From M3007 sp965249785 (GTDB lineage: Bacteria; Bacteroidota; Bacteroidia; Chitinophagales; Saprospiraceae): a stretch of DNA of 64,000 bases. The stretch covers positions 55,281 through 119,280 of the forward strand of contig CBDFMU010000031.1 in the NCBI GenBank assembly GCA_965249785.1, in the 5' to 3' direction. Position 1 is the first letter of the stretch. Each line of letters begins with the position of its first letter. The notes under the pieces were generated by a model. The model ran no database searches and was not told the origin of the DNA. It worked only from the letters and a program-made list of their open reading frames with translations. A program made the translations under genes and the position numbers. Positions 35,000-44,241 of this stretch are shown here, in pieces.

Positions 35000-35558
35000 A
35001 CCCCACCCCTAGCCCTATAGTCATCAAATTAAGCGTAAGGTATTGATTTACAACTGGTTACTTTGGGTGGAGCAGGAAATGGACAGCACTACCTCCCCGC
35101 AACTAGTAAACTCCATCCCTAACCCTTCCCCCGAAAGGGAAGGGGACCTGATCGTGGTGCTTTCTTGCTGATTTTCAGTACCTTAGGGAGTTTGTGACCT
35201 GATTATCAAATTTTATAAAATTGTCCATCACTACCACCATCTATTTATCCAGGGTATTGAAAATCAATAATTTGAAACTCGATCTAGTCCCCCTCCCTTT
35301 CGGGAGAGGGGTTAGGGGTGGGGTTGCATTGGACCTCTCCAAGGTCAGGTACCGCCGACTTACTGCCAACGTTTCGGCGGCTGAACCACCCCTACTCCTT
35401 TTTCAAAAGGTACTATAAATGCCGATGTCACGGCTATTTCCCACCACTAATTTGCCAAGGCGACCCATCGGAAAAATTTATTTTCTTTTTGATGGGTATG
35501 CCGGGACGGAAAGTTGCTCTTAACAGCATATTCATCTGTCCACAAAATATTCTACGCC
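35000..35558. repeat. Gap bounded by inverted CCCACCCCTA words with two hairpins
   Basis: CCCCACCCCTAGCCC (35004-35018) and its inverted relative GGGGTTAGGGGTGGGG (35308-35323) bracket about 320 bp. Two GC-rich hairpins lie inside: CCCTTCCC-CCGAAA-GGGAAGGG (35123-35144) and CCCCCTCCC-TTTC-GGGAGAGGGG (35289-35311). No gene was seen. These G/C-rich words recur in intergenic DNA of other bacteria. Confidence 0.55.
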
Positions 35559-36671
35559 GTGCCGAGCGATCATTACCGGGATTATACGGTGGAGCAACTC
35601 ATGCTCCATCCATCGTTTGTTGCCTGGACCCTGCAATCCGACCCGGAGAGCGTCGCGTTTTGGAACGGCTGGCTGGCCGAAAATGAGGATTGCCGACCAA
35701 AATTGGAGCAAGCCAAGTTGCTGATAGTGGCCATTCGTGAACGCTTTCGCAAAGATTTACCAGCGGAAATGGTGCAGGAAAATGTGGCGGTTTTACTCCA
35801 ACAAATGGAGTCTCCCACGCTGCAAGTCCGCACTTTTCGCCAATGGTTGTATCAACATCGGGCCGTAGCGGCGGTGATCGGCGTATTATTTCTGGCGATG
35901 GGCTGGTATTTATTGCCTGCGGCAAATACCACTTTGACCGCCAAAAAATGGGCCGAAGAGACGGGTACAAAAATCGTTCTGGAAAAAACCAATCCCTCTC
36001 CCTCTCCCGGCCTCTCGACCGTGATCCTGAGCGACGGCAGCATTGTCACGTTGGAACCGGGCAGTCGGCTGACGTATCCACCCACTTTTGATGGTCGCCA
36101 GCGCAAGGTGTATTTGAGGGGAGAAGCATTTTTTGAAGTGGCCAAAAATCCGGCGCAGCCCTTTTTGGTCTACACTGGCTCGTCGGTGGTGCGCGTGGTG
36201 GGCACCAGTTTTCGTCTCAAGGCTTCTGGCCAATCGCCCGATCAGATCGCCGTGCGCACGGGTCGTGTGCTGGTTTATACCTACCGGGATTTTGAAAAAG
36301 CCGGTTCTGATGAACGCGTCTTGGCCGAAAAAGCCCTCGTTTTAATGCCTAATGAGCAAGCGACTCTCGACAGCACCCATCATATTTTACAAAAATTACC
36401 TGTAAAAAGTGCGGCGGAGGTAGCGGCCATCGTCGCGCCACAGGAATTGGTGTACGATGATCGTCCGGTGACGGAGGTGTTTCAAAACATGGCTAGTTTA
36501 TACGGCGTGGAAATTAATTACGACCAGCAAGTAATGTCGAGTTGCAAGATCACCACGAGTTTTCGGGACGAAAGTTTGGAAGAACGCCTGCGCAACATCT
36601 GCGCGGCTATCGGAGCGGAGTTTCGATTGAATAATGGGAAAATTACAATTTTTGGCAAGCCGTGTAAATAA
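35559..36671 (+). CDS. FecR-family anti-sigma factor
   Basis: About 370 residues from GTG 35559 (VPSDHYRDYTVEQLMLHPSF, the normal FecR opening); the frame is open from a TTG at 35514. The cytoplasmic N-terminus (about 1-95) binds the sigma factor. One transmembrane helix (VAAVIGVLFLAMGWYLLPAA) sits at about 102-122. The periplasmic FecR domain follows (VILSDGSIVTLEPGSRLTYP, RKVYLRGEAFFEVAKNPAQP, VRVVGTSFRLKA). The last 80 residues are a DUF4974/STN-like domain (VYDDRPVTEVFQNMASLYGV, CKITTSFRDESLEERLRNIC). It lies between the ECF sigma and SusC genes, 100 bp before the SusC start. Confidence 0.92.
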   Translation: MPSDHYRDYTVEQLMLHPSFVAWTLQSDPESVAFWNGWLAENEDCRPKLEQAKLLIVAIRERFRKDLPAEMVQENVAVLLQQMESPTLQVRTFRQWLYQHRAVAAVIGVLFLAMGWYLLPAANTTLTAKKWAEETGTKIVLEKTNPSPSPGLSTVILSDGSIVTLEPGSRLTYPPTFDGRQRKVYLRGEAFFEVAKNPAQPFLVYTGSSVVRVVGTSFRLKASGQSPDQIAVRTGRVLVYTYRDFEKAGSDERVLAEKALVLMPNEQATLDSTHHILQKLPVKSAAEVAAIVAPQELVYDDRPVTEVFQNMASLYGVEINYDQQVMSSCKITTSFRDESLEERLRNICAAIGAEFRLNNGKITIFGKPCK

Positions 36672-36771
36672 TGATGAACTATAAACGATGCGCCTTTCTC
36701 AACTCTTCAACCTCTACAATAAAAACGGCGACCAAACCCGCCGGTACAATCATCTAACCTACCCACTTTAT

Positions 36772-39700
36772 ATGAAGCATTCTTACAATTTCAACAACCG
36801 GCTCCGGCTGACCTGGCTGCTCTTTTGCGGTCTGGGTTTCGCTGCGTTGCCCACCAATCGGCTCCTTGCCCATGTGGTCGAGAGCCGCGATTTCCCGGAT
36901 TGCAGCATTACCCTGCACGTTGACAATCAGGAAGTTAAAAATGTGCTGGCGAAAATCCAGCAGCAGTGCGACGTGCGTTTTACGTACAGTTCCACGGTCA
37001 TTCCGGCCACCCGGAAAGTGTCACTGTCGGTCACCAATCGGCGGCTCGATCAGGTGCTGAATGAATTTCTGCCGAACTGCGATATTGACTATCGTATTGA
37101 AAACCATCAAGTTATCCTGTTCAAAGCACCGGAGAAAAGCGGTTTCTCCACGGAGGAAGTTACTCCAGTTGTAGCCCCGGTAATCGAAGTGCTGAGCATT
37201 ACCGGACGCATCACCGATGGTAACGGCGAAGGACTGCCCGGCGTGACCATTCGGGTAAAAGATACCAACATCGGCACTTCCACCGATGCTACGGGTGCTT
37301 TCACGCTGGAAACGCCCGAAAACAGCGGCACCTTGGTGCTTTCCTATACCGGCTATGTCAGTCAGGAAGTGCCTTTCAATGAAACGACCCGCACGTTCAA
37401 TCTCGTCATGCAAACCGACGAACAGGCCCTTTCCGAAGTAGTCGTCATCGGCTACCAAACGGTGCGGAAACGTGATTTGACGGGTGCCGCCTCCGTCGTG
37501 GATACCCGCGAAAGCAAGAAAATCAACGCCACTTCTTTGCAGGAAACCTTGCAGGGTTTGTCGTCCGGCGTGGCGGTGAGCAACAGCGGTCGCCCCGGCG
37601 ATATGCCGCGCGTTAACATTCGCGGTTTGAGTTCTTTCAGCGGCGATTCGCGGCCTTTGTACGTGGTGGATGGGCTGCTGGTGGATGCCGATGCCAACTT
37701 CAACATGAACGATGTGGAGTCGGTGCAAATCCTGAAAGACGCTTCGGCAGCGGCTATTTACGGTGCCCGCGCGGCCAATGGCGTAATCATTATTACGACC
37801 AAAAAAGGGCAGGAAGGCGCATTGAAAATCGGGGCCGACGTAAAATTGGGTACCCAATCTTTCTGGAAAACCTGGGATTTGATGGATGCCAACGAGTTTG
37901 CTTCTTTTTCCCGCAACCTCTACCAAAACGTCAATCAGGCTCCGTTGCCGAGCGTTTCTACCAAATTTGACCCGAATGTCAACACCGACTGGCAAGACGC
38001 GGCCTTCCGTCCTGCTTATATGCAGGATTATAATTTGACCGCTTCTGGCGGTAGTAAACAAGTACGCTACTTGATTTCGGGCAATTATTTTAACAATAAG
38101 GGCGCGGTCATTGGCAGTGCTTTTGAACGCAAGTCGGCGCGCATCAACACCGACGCCACGCTGGGTCGCGTTACGCTCGGCACGTTCCTGAATTTCGCCG
38201 ATACGCGTCAAGATCAGCAGGCCACCAATCCATTTATTGACGCCATCCGGATGTTGCCAGTGATTCCCGTGCAAGCCCCGGAATTTATCAGCCCCCGCGA
38301 TCCAGCCGGTTATGGCGTCGGTCTGGATGATTATCAAACCTTCGGTACCAACCCCGTGGCCCGCACTTTCTCCGAATCACGGGTGCAAAATCGCTTCAAT
38401 ATCCGCGCTTTGGTTTTTGCCGAAGTGCGCATTTTTGACTGGCTGCGCTACCGCTACAATTTCGGCATGGACCGCAGTTTCGAGGCGTTTCGCTATCGCA
38501 ATCGCGGCAATGCCTGGGACCGCAACAGTTATTTAACCGATTATCAATTTCCAGTTTTAATCCAGAACCGTGCTGAATATCAGGCTTATACGCAGGAACA
38601 TTTGCTGAATTTCAATCACGATTTTGGTACGCGCCACCATTTGGACGGCGTGGTTGGTTATACCCAAATCACTCGTGCATACAGTCGTATCGGTTTCGGT
38701 CGCGACGGATTATACGCTGTTAATGCCAGTCAGGGCACTTTTCTGGAAGAACTTAATTCCGCCTCCGGCAATGTAACTGGACAAGAGGGCTTTTCGGAAA
38801 AAAGTGCGCTGATCGGACTCCTCAGCCGGGTTAATTACACTTTTGATGACAAATATTTGCTGTCGGCAACCTTCCGCCGCGACGGCGATTCGCGTTTCGG
38901 GCGATTCAATCGCTATGCCAATTTCCCGTCGGTGGCTGCTGCCTGGCGCATTTCCAAAGAGGGCTTTTTGAAGAATATTTCTGCAATCAGCGAATTGAAA
39001 TTGCGCGGTTCCTACGGGATACTGGGCAACGCCGACGTATTAGGCGACTACGAAACGGAGTCATTTATCAACTTCCTGCCTCGCGCCATTCTTGGCAGCG
39101 GACAAACGGAAGTGGTGGGCGCGACCCGCAGCGCATTGGCTCCTGGCGACCTGAAATGGGAGGAAAAGAAAACACTGGATTTTGGTCTCGATCTGAGTTT
39201 GTTTGACAACCGCATTTCGTTCACCGCCGACTGGTTCCGCTCGGATATTAATGACTTGCTGTTCCGTTTGCCACTGCCACTGTCGCTGGGTACGCGCGAA
39301 AATGCGCCCAATGTGAATTCGGCCTCCATGCGCAACAAGGGCATCGAATTTGACCTGACTTATCGCGGCGGAAGTGGCGGCAAATTCCGGTACAGCATCA
39401 GTCTAAATGCCACGCACATTCAGAATGAAGTGCTGCAAACTGGCTTTCTTTCCAATGGCGAACCTGTGCCGCAAATCATCGGCGTGACGCGCGCTTATCC
39501 CGGCTATTCTATCGGCGAATACTATCTGTTGAAAACGGATGGCATTTTCCAAAATCAAGGCGAAATAGACGCTTACAAGAACGCAGACGGCGGTTTGGTA
39601 CAGCCGAATGCCCGCCCCGGCGACCTGAAATTTCTGGATTTTGACGGCGATGGTCAGATCAATCTGAATGACCGTCAATATGTTGGTTCACCGTGGCCGG

Positions 39701-40212
39701 ATTTGGCAGGTGGCGTGCAATTGGCGGCTTCTTATGGTGCCTTTTCGCTGTCCATGCAGTGGTATGGCGTGACGGGCAACCAGATTTTCAACGATGCTAA
39801 ATACTGGTTGTACAATCCGAATGAGAATCACAACTACCTCTCCGGCACCCAACCCTGGACACCACAACAGCCCACCGAAACGCCGCGACTGACTTACAAT
39901 AGCAGTGACGCGCCCGGCAATCGCGGTATGCTCGATAACGGTATTTTCGAGAGCGATCGCTGGCTGGAAGACGGTTCTTATTTGCGTTTGCGCAACATCG
40001 AATTGGCGTACACGCTGCCGCAAAGTCTGGTGCGTCGCCTGCATTCGGATAATATGCGCGTGGCGATCAGCGGCCAGAACTTGTTCACTTTCACGAATTA
40101 TAGTGGTCTGGACCCGGACGTGCGGAATATGAACAACTTCGAGTTTGGCCGCGATGTGGAGACCTATCCGGCGTTGCGGACTTTCACGGCTAGTATTTCG
40201 GTAGGGTTTTAA
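36772..40212 (+). CDS. SusC/RagA TonB-linked outer-membrane transporter
   Basis: From ATG 36772 it is 1146 residues; a longer frame to 36688 adds a Lys/Arg/Asn leader that hides the signal peptide. After the signal come an STN domain (ITLHVDNQEVKNVLAKIQQQ, about 48-115), which talks to FecR, a carboxypeptidase-D-like domain (ITGRITDGNGEGLPGVTIRV) and the SusC plug. The plug carries VVVIGYQTVRKRDLTGAASV, LYVVDGLLVD and ASAAAIYGARAANGVIIITT. The 22-strand barrel ends with ALRTFTASISVGF. It imports oligosaccharides with SusD as the lid. The substrate should match the downstream GH43 and GH5 enzymes. Confidence 0.96.
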   Translation: MKHSYNFNNRLRLTWLLFCGLGFAALPTNRLLAHVVESRDFPDCSITLHVDNQEVKNVLAKIQQQCDVRFTYSSTVIPATRKVSLSVTNRRLDQVLNEFLPNCDIDYRIENHQVILFKAPEKSGFSTEEVTPVVAPVIEVLSITGRITDGNGEGLPGVTIRVKDTNIGTSTDATGAFTLETPENSGTLVLSYTGYVSQEVPFNETTRTFNLVMQTDEQALSEVVVIGYQTVRKRDLTGAASVVDTRESKKINATSLQETLQGLSSGVAVSNSGRPGDMPRVNIRGLSSFSGDSRPLYVVDGLLVDADANFNMNDVESVQILKDASAAAIYGARAANGVIIITTKKGQEGALKIGADVKLGTQSFWKTWDLMDANEFASFSRNLYQNVNQAPLPSVSTKFDPNVNTDWQDAAFRPAYMQDYNLTASGGSKQVRYLISGNYFNNKGAVIGSAFERKSARINTDATLGRVTLGTFLNFADTRQDQQATNPFIDAIRMLPVIPVQAPEFISPRDPAGYGVGLDDYQTFGTNPVARTFSESRVQNRFNIRALVFAEVRIFDWLRYRYNFGMDRSFEAFRYRNRGNAWDRNSYLTDYQFPVLIQNRAEYQAYTQEHLLNFNHDFGTRHHLDGVVGYTQITRAYSRIGFGRDGLYAVNASQGTFLEELNSASGNVTGQEGFSEKSALIGLLSRVNYTFDDKYLLSATFRRDGDSRFGRFNRYANFPSVAAAWRISKEGFLKNISAISELKLRGSYGILGNADVLGDYETESFINFLPRAILGSGQTEVVGATRSALAPGDLKWEEKKTLDFGLDLSLFDNRISFTADWFRSDINDLLFRLPLPLSLGTRENAPNVNSASMRNKGIEFDLTYRGGSGGKFRYSISLNATHIQNEVLQTGFLSNGEPVPQIIGVTRAYPGYSIGEYYLLKTDGIFQNQGEIDAYKNADGGLVQPNARPGDLKFLDFDGDGQINLNDRQYVGSPWPDLAGGVQLAASYGAFSLSMQWYGVTGNQIFNDAKYWLYNPNENHNYLSGTQPWTPQQPTETPRLTYNSSDAPGNRGMLDNGIFESDRWLEDGSYLRLRNIELAYTLPQSLVRRLHSDNMRVAISGQNLFTFTNYSGLDPDVRNMNNFEFGRDVETYPALRTFTASISVGF

Positions 40213-40312
40213 TTACTTACCACATAGAACATATAGTACACATAGCGATTTTTAGACTATGTTTTCTATGTTGTAAATAATTACAGTTTTATTTTTTCAA
40301 AAAAGCACACAC
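40213..40312. repeat. Inverted ACATAGAA words between susC and susD
   Basis: ACATAGAACATATAGTACAC with CATAG (about 40222-40246) is answered by CTATGTTTTCTATGT (about 40258-40272) in inverted orientation. It can form a stem-loop in the susC-susD message, a position where stem-loops may set the protein ratio. Confidence 0.55.
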
Positions 40313-41878
40313 ATGAAAAACATCCATAAAAAAATAGCAATGTTGCTCCTCGGCAGTTGGCTGATCGTGGGCAGTTGCACCAAGGAATTGGATCAAACCA
40401 ATCCTAATTCCGTGACCGCCGAAAACTTCTGGGCCACGGCGGCCGACGCGGAAAAAGGCGTGAATTCCATCTACGCCATGTACTACAAAAAAGGCGGTTA
40501 TGCCCGCTGGATTTACTTTCTGTACGACCTGCGTTCCGACGAAGGCACGAGCACCAGCCCGTGGCTGGAATTGCAGAATTGGCAGAAATTTATCATGATT
40601 AATTACAATTTTGAGGTCAGTTGGACGACTTGGCAGGATCATTATCGGGGCATCAGCCGCTGCAATCAAGTGCTGGAAGAAGTGCCGGATATTGTGATGG
40701 ATGAGCCGCTGAAACAACGTTATTTGGCGGAAGCCAAATTCATGCGCGCGCTGTGGTACTACAACCTGACCACGCTGTATGGCAATGTTCCGCTGACGCT
40801 AAAAGTAGAGAATGCTGAAAGTCGTCCGACCACCGCTTCACAAATGGAAGTGTGGGCACAAATAGAAGCCGACCTGCGCGATGCCGCCAATGTGCTGCCC
40901 GAAACCTATGGGAATGCCGATCTCGGTCGCCCCACCAAAGGCGCGGCAAATGCGCTGCTTGGCAAAGCATTCATGCAGGAACACAAATGGTCGGAAGCCG
41001 CCGCTGCTTTGAATTGGCTGGTGGAAGGTGCCGGACGCAGTCACTACCAGTTGGTGGCCGATTTTAGTGATAATTTTAAACACACTACGGAATTTAATAG
41101 CGAATCGGTGTTTGAGATCAATTTCAACGATGCCAACATTGGCCCTTATCCCGACGAGGAAGACAGCCCGGCCCAAAATCTGGGTAACACGCGGCCACAA
41201 TTCTTCGGCCCCGGTGGTGGTTTACCGGGCTTCGGTGATGGCGAAATGCGCCGCTGGGTGCCCCGCGAATTTCTGAAAGAACAAACCGTGGATGGACAAC
41301 GCGACCCGCGTCTGGCCGTTACCTGCCTGTATGATTCGACCGACGAGCGCGGCGGTGATTTTACAGTAGCTTATGGACAAGTTTGGAACCAAGTGTTTGC
41401 ACCCGATAATCCACGCCGCGAGCGGGTATATTTTCACAAATATCAGAATGATTACTACCGCGATTTCGAGAATTTCTTTTCGCCGATCAATCAGCGTCTG
41501 ATTCGTTACGCGGACGTGCTGCTGATGTACGCCGAATGTCTCAACCAAATGGGCCGCACCGCCGACGCTTACCAATACGTGGACATGGTGCGACAACGCG
41601 CCAATCTGCCAACGCTCACGGTGGCTAAGCCCGGACTGACGCAAGCACAATTCCAAACGCAAATCGAACACGAGCGCGTGACGGAACTGGCGGGCGAAAG
41701 TTGGAGGTGGAGCGATCTGGCGCGGTGGGGTTATTTTGATGATTTGAATAAAGTCGCTGAATTGCGGCAACGCGACCCAGACTTTAATTCTTTTGATAAT
41801 TTGAAGTATAAATTTCTGCCTGTTCCGAAGGATGAAGTAGACCGGAATCCGAATGTAAGGCAGAATCCGGGGTACTAA
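40313..41878 (+). CDS. SusD/RagB nutrient-binding lipoprotein
   Basis: A 521-residue lipoprotein with signal and lipobox (LLGSWLIVGSC, then TKELDQTNPNS, the usual SusD opening). The N-terminal half is TPR-like (FWATAADAEKGVNSIYAMYY, YLAEAKFMRALWYYNLTTLY GNVPL). The C-terminal half holds LIRYADVLLMYAECLNQMG, HERVTELAGESWRWSDLARW and the ending FLPVPKDEVDRNPNVRQNPG typical of RagB/SusD. It binds the glycan on the cell surface and closes the SusC pore. It is directly downstream of susC. Confidence 0.95.
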   Translation: MKNIHKKIAMLLLGSWLIVGSCTKELDQTNPNSVTAENFWATAADAEKGVNSIYAMYYKKGGYARWIYFLYDLRSDEGTSTSPWLELQNWQKFIMINYNFEVSWTTWQDHYRGISRCNQVLEEVPDIVMDEPLKQRYLAEAKFMRALWYYNLTTLYGNVPLTLKVENAESRPTTASQMEVWAQIEADLRDAANVLPETYGNADLGRPTKGAANALLGKAFMQEHKWSEAAAALNWLVEGAGRSHYQLVADFSDNFKHTTEFNSESVFEINFNDANIGPYPDEEDSPAQNLGNTRPQFFGPGGGLPGFGDGEMRRWVPREFLKEQTVDGQRDPRLAVTCLYDSTDERGGDFTVAYGQVWNQVFAPDNPRRERVYFHKYQNDYYRDFENFFSPINQRLIRYADVLLMYAECLNQMGRTADAYQYVDMVRQRANLPTLTVAKPGLTQAQFQTQIEHERVTELAGESWRWSDLARWGYFDDLNKVAELRQRDPDFNSFDNLKYKFLPVPKDEVDRNPNVRQNPGY

Positions 41879-42053
41879 GTAAGTTATTGGTTAATAGTTA
41901 TCGGAAATTGGTTATTAGTTACTGGTTATTGGTATGATTGTTTACACGCTAATCATCATAAATTGATGTGAACACATTAATAACCAATTTCCATTAACCA
42001 ATTTCTAATAACTATTAACCAATTTCCAATAACAGATAACTAATAACCACACC
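41879..42053. repeat. Inverted TTGGTTAT word cluster between susD and GH43
   Basis: The left half (41880-41935) is a run of GTTATTGGTTAATAGTTATC and TTGGTTATTAGTTACTGG words. The right half (41978-42050) is their reverse complement (TTAATAACCAATTTCC, ATTAACCAATTTCTAATAAC). The whole spacer folds on itself. The word is the same as at 5588-5677. Confidence 0.65.
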
Positions 42054-43121
42054 ATGCGCAAGTCCTTCTCCCCTCCCGTGTTATACAGCCTGATGCTGCC
42101 GTTGCTAATGCTATTGGCCACGCCTGCTTGTAAAAAAGACAAGACGGAAGACCCAAAACCACCAGTAATTACTGCTAAAACCTTTTCCAATCCAGTCTTT
42201 CAGGGGGCCGATCCGTGGGTGTATCAGCAGGATAGTTTCTACTATTTCACCACTACCTTAGGGAATCGTCTGGAACTATGGAAAACAAAGGACATTACTA
42301 AACTACGCGATGTAGCCAGTAAAGTAGTCTATTATCCGACTGGCTCCGGGACGCATAATCAGAATCTCTGGGCACCGGAACTGCATAAAATCGCCGATAA
42401 ATGGTATATGTACTACACGGCGGGCAACGGCATTGACAGTACGCAACGGCTCTGGGTATTAGAAAATACGAATGCCGACCCGACGCAAGGCACCTGGACG
42501 GATAAAGGGAAAATTTACAGTCCCGGTTTTGACCGCTGGGCTATTGATGGAACGGTGCTGACTTATCAGGGCCAACAGTATTTTCTTTGGAGTGGTCGCC
42601 CTGTCATTGGCATACAAAACCAGAATATTTATATCGCCCACATGAGCAATCCGTGGACGCTGGATAGCGGCGCGGTGATGCTCAGTAGTCCTCAACTTTC
42701 CTGGGAAACACAGGGCGGTCCAGTCAATGAAGGCCCGGAAGTACTCATCAATCCGGCGGGCGAAGTGTTGGTGATTTATTCGGCAAGTGGTTGCTGGACA
42801 GACGATTATGCGCTGGGACAATTGCGTTTGCGCGCAGGTGGCAATCCCATGCAACTTTCCGATTGGACGAAATCGCCGCAGCCCGTCTTTGTGAAAAAAC
42901 CGCAAAATTCCGCCTACGCGCCAGGCCACAACTCGTTTTTCAAATCGCCCAATGGTCAGGAAAACTGGATTATGTACCACGCCAACTCGAACAGCGGCGA
43001 CGGCTGTGAAGATAAGCGCAACATTCGTATCCAGCCGTTTACCTGGAAAGCCGATGGGACACCTAATTTCGGGGAGCCGGTGGCGACGGGGAAGCAGATA
43101 CCGGTGCCGGGGGGACTATAA
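42054..43121 (+). CDS. GH43-family glycosidase lipoprotein
   Basis: A 355-residue lipoprotein (LMLLATPAC, then KKDKTED) with a five-bladed beta-propeller of the GH43 type. The catalytic residues are visible: Asp53 in FQGADPWVYQQD (base), Asp165 in DRWAIDGTVL (pKa modulator) and Glu226 in GGPVNEGPEVLI (acid). GTHNQNLWAPELHKIADKWY and PGHNSFFKSPNGQENWIMYH are other family blocks. GH43 enzymes mostly cut alpha-L-arabinofuranosyl or beta-xylosyl links. It is the first enzyme gene after susD, which suggests an arabinose-containing substrate. Confidence 0.9.
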   Translation: MRKSFSPPVLYSLMLPLLMLLATPACKKDKTEDPKPPVITAKTFSNPVFQGADPWVYQQDSFYYFTTTLGNRLELWKTKDITKLRDVASKVVYYPTGSGTHNQNLWAPELHKIADKWYMYYTAGNGIDSTQRLWVLENTNADPTQGTWTDKGKIYSPGFDRWAIDGTVLTYQGQQYFLWSGRPVIGIQNQNIYIAHMSNPWTLDSGAVMLSSPQLSWETQGGPVNEGPEVLINPAGEVLVIYSASGCWTDDYALGQLRLRAGGNPMQLSDWTKSPQPVFVKKPQNSAYAPGHNSFFKSPNGQENWIMYHANSNSGDGCEDKRNIRIQPFTWKADGTPNFGEPVATGKQIPVPGGL

Positions 43122-43292
43122 TAATGTTGAGAGGTTGAGAATGTTGAGGGGTTGAGAAATCTTTGATTGTCCCTCCATTATAGATACATTCAAACCCACT
43201 CTGCATTTATAATAACCGCTAATCATCGGAATCAAACCCTTCTCAACAATCTCAACTCCTCAACCTCTCAACAATTTTAAAACAACGCAAAC
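43122..43292. repeat. Inverted GTTGAGA/TCTCAAC word cluster
   Basis: GTTGAGAGGTTGAGAATGTT and GAGGGGTTGAGAAA (43123-43160) face CTTCTCAACAATCTCAACTC and CTCAACCTCTCAACAA (43240-43276). The word resumes after the next gene at 44055-44097. The spacer can form a long hairpin. Confidence 0.65.
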
Positions 43293-44054
43293 ATGAAATA
43301 CCTCTCTAAATATCACTATTTGCTGACCATCAGCATGTCGTTTCTCTTTTTAGTCACCGCCTGCGATAAAGACGACGATAATGGCCCCGATACGTTGGCC
43401 CCAACGGTCAGTCTGGTGGCGGGCAACGGTCTCGCTTTCACCGGGCAAGTACTGACGCTTTCAGCTTTCGTGACCAATGAATTTAGTGGTACTGACCTTG
43501 CCAAAGTAGAGTTTTTCAAAGGAAGTACCAAATTAGGTGAAACATCCACGGCACCCTTTACTTTTGCCTACTTCGTCACGGAAAATGAACCGGGCGCGGC
43601 CCTTGATTTCACCGCCAAAGCCACCGACGCAGCGGGTAATAGCAGCACCAGTCCCGTCGTGCAGGCCTTCGTGGGCAGTCGCGTCGAAGCGGAGTCGGGC
43701 ATCATGCGCGGATTGGCGCACCCGGTGGACAATCCGACGGCATCGGGCGGCAAGAAAGTGGGGAACATTGATAATCCAGAAAGCGGGATAGATTTGCCGC
43801 TCAATATTACGGTGGCCGGTACCTACGTTTTCAAGATCGCGGCGGGCACTGATTTTGATGACGTTAAGCATTTGGCGTATATTGATGGCGATACCGCGAA
43901 TGGTAAGTTGTATAGCGTGACTCGCAATGGGTGGGACAATTGGAATCAATACACCATAGAGTTTGATCTTAGTGCCGGAGCGCATACTTTGAGCATTCGC
44001 CAAAATGTCGCGTATGGCGAATTGGACTATATTGATATTAGTAAGAAACCCTAA
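43293..44054 (+). CDS. Lipoprotein with Ig-like and CBM6-like domains
   Basis: A 253-residue lipoprotein (SFLFLVTAC, then DKDDDNGPD). Residues about 35-125 form an Ig-like fold (PTVSLVAGNGLAFTGQVLTL, DLAKVEFFKGSTKLGETSTA, FTAKATDAAGNSS). Residues about 130-250 resemble CBM6/CBM35: SRVEAESGIMRGLAHPVDNP is the typical EAE...G opening, followed by GTYVFKIAAGTDFDD and HTLSIRQNVAYGELDYIDIS. It has no enzyme motif, so it probably binds the PUL glycan on the cell surface. It lies between the GH43 and GH5-like genes. Confidence 0.7.
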   Translation: MKYLSKYHYLLTISMSFLFLVTACDKDDDNGPDTLAPTVSLVAGNGLAFTGQVLTLSAFVTNEFSGTDLAKVEFFKGSTKLGETSTAPFTFAYFVTENEPGAALDFTAKATDAAGNSSTSPVVQAFVGSRVEAESGIMRGLAHPVDNPTASGGKKVGNIDNPESGIDLPLNITVAGTYVFKIAAGTDFDDVKHLAYIDGDTANGKLYSVTRNGWDNWNQYTIEFDLSAGAHTLSIRQNVAYGELDYIDISKKP

Positions 44055-44241
44055 AAGGTTGAGAAGGTTGAGTAGTTGAGCGTGTTGAGAAAATTCATTC
44101 TCTTCAAAGTCACCTGACTATAATAAACTTATTTCTCTGCGAATCTCTTCTTACTTCGTGAGCCTCTGTGGAACAATGTGTCACGGAGGCTCACTGAGTA
44201 ATAAGAGGCTCACAAAGATTTGTTTACCAAATACATACATC
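44055..44241. repeat. GTTGAGA words, then inverted GTGAGCCTC words
   Basis: GGTTGAGAAGGTTGAGTAGT words (44057-44097) continue the cluster before the previous gene. A second local word follows: GTGAGCCTCTG (about 44158) faces GGAGGCTCAC (about 44184) and AGAGGCTCAC (about 44206). Two different self-complementary words therefore share one gap. Confidence 0.55.

Noticed and set aside
37021..38337. 438-codon frame antisense to susC
   Set aside because: It is a long shadow frame in a GC-balanced coding region; its His/Ile-rich sequence matches nothing I know.
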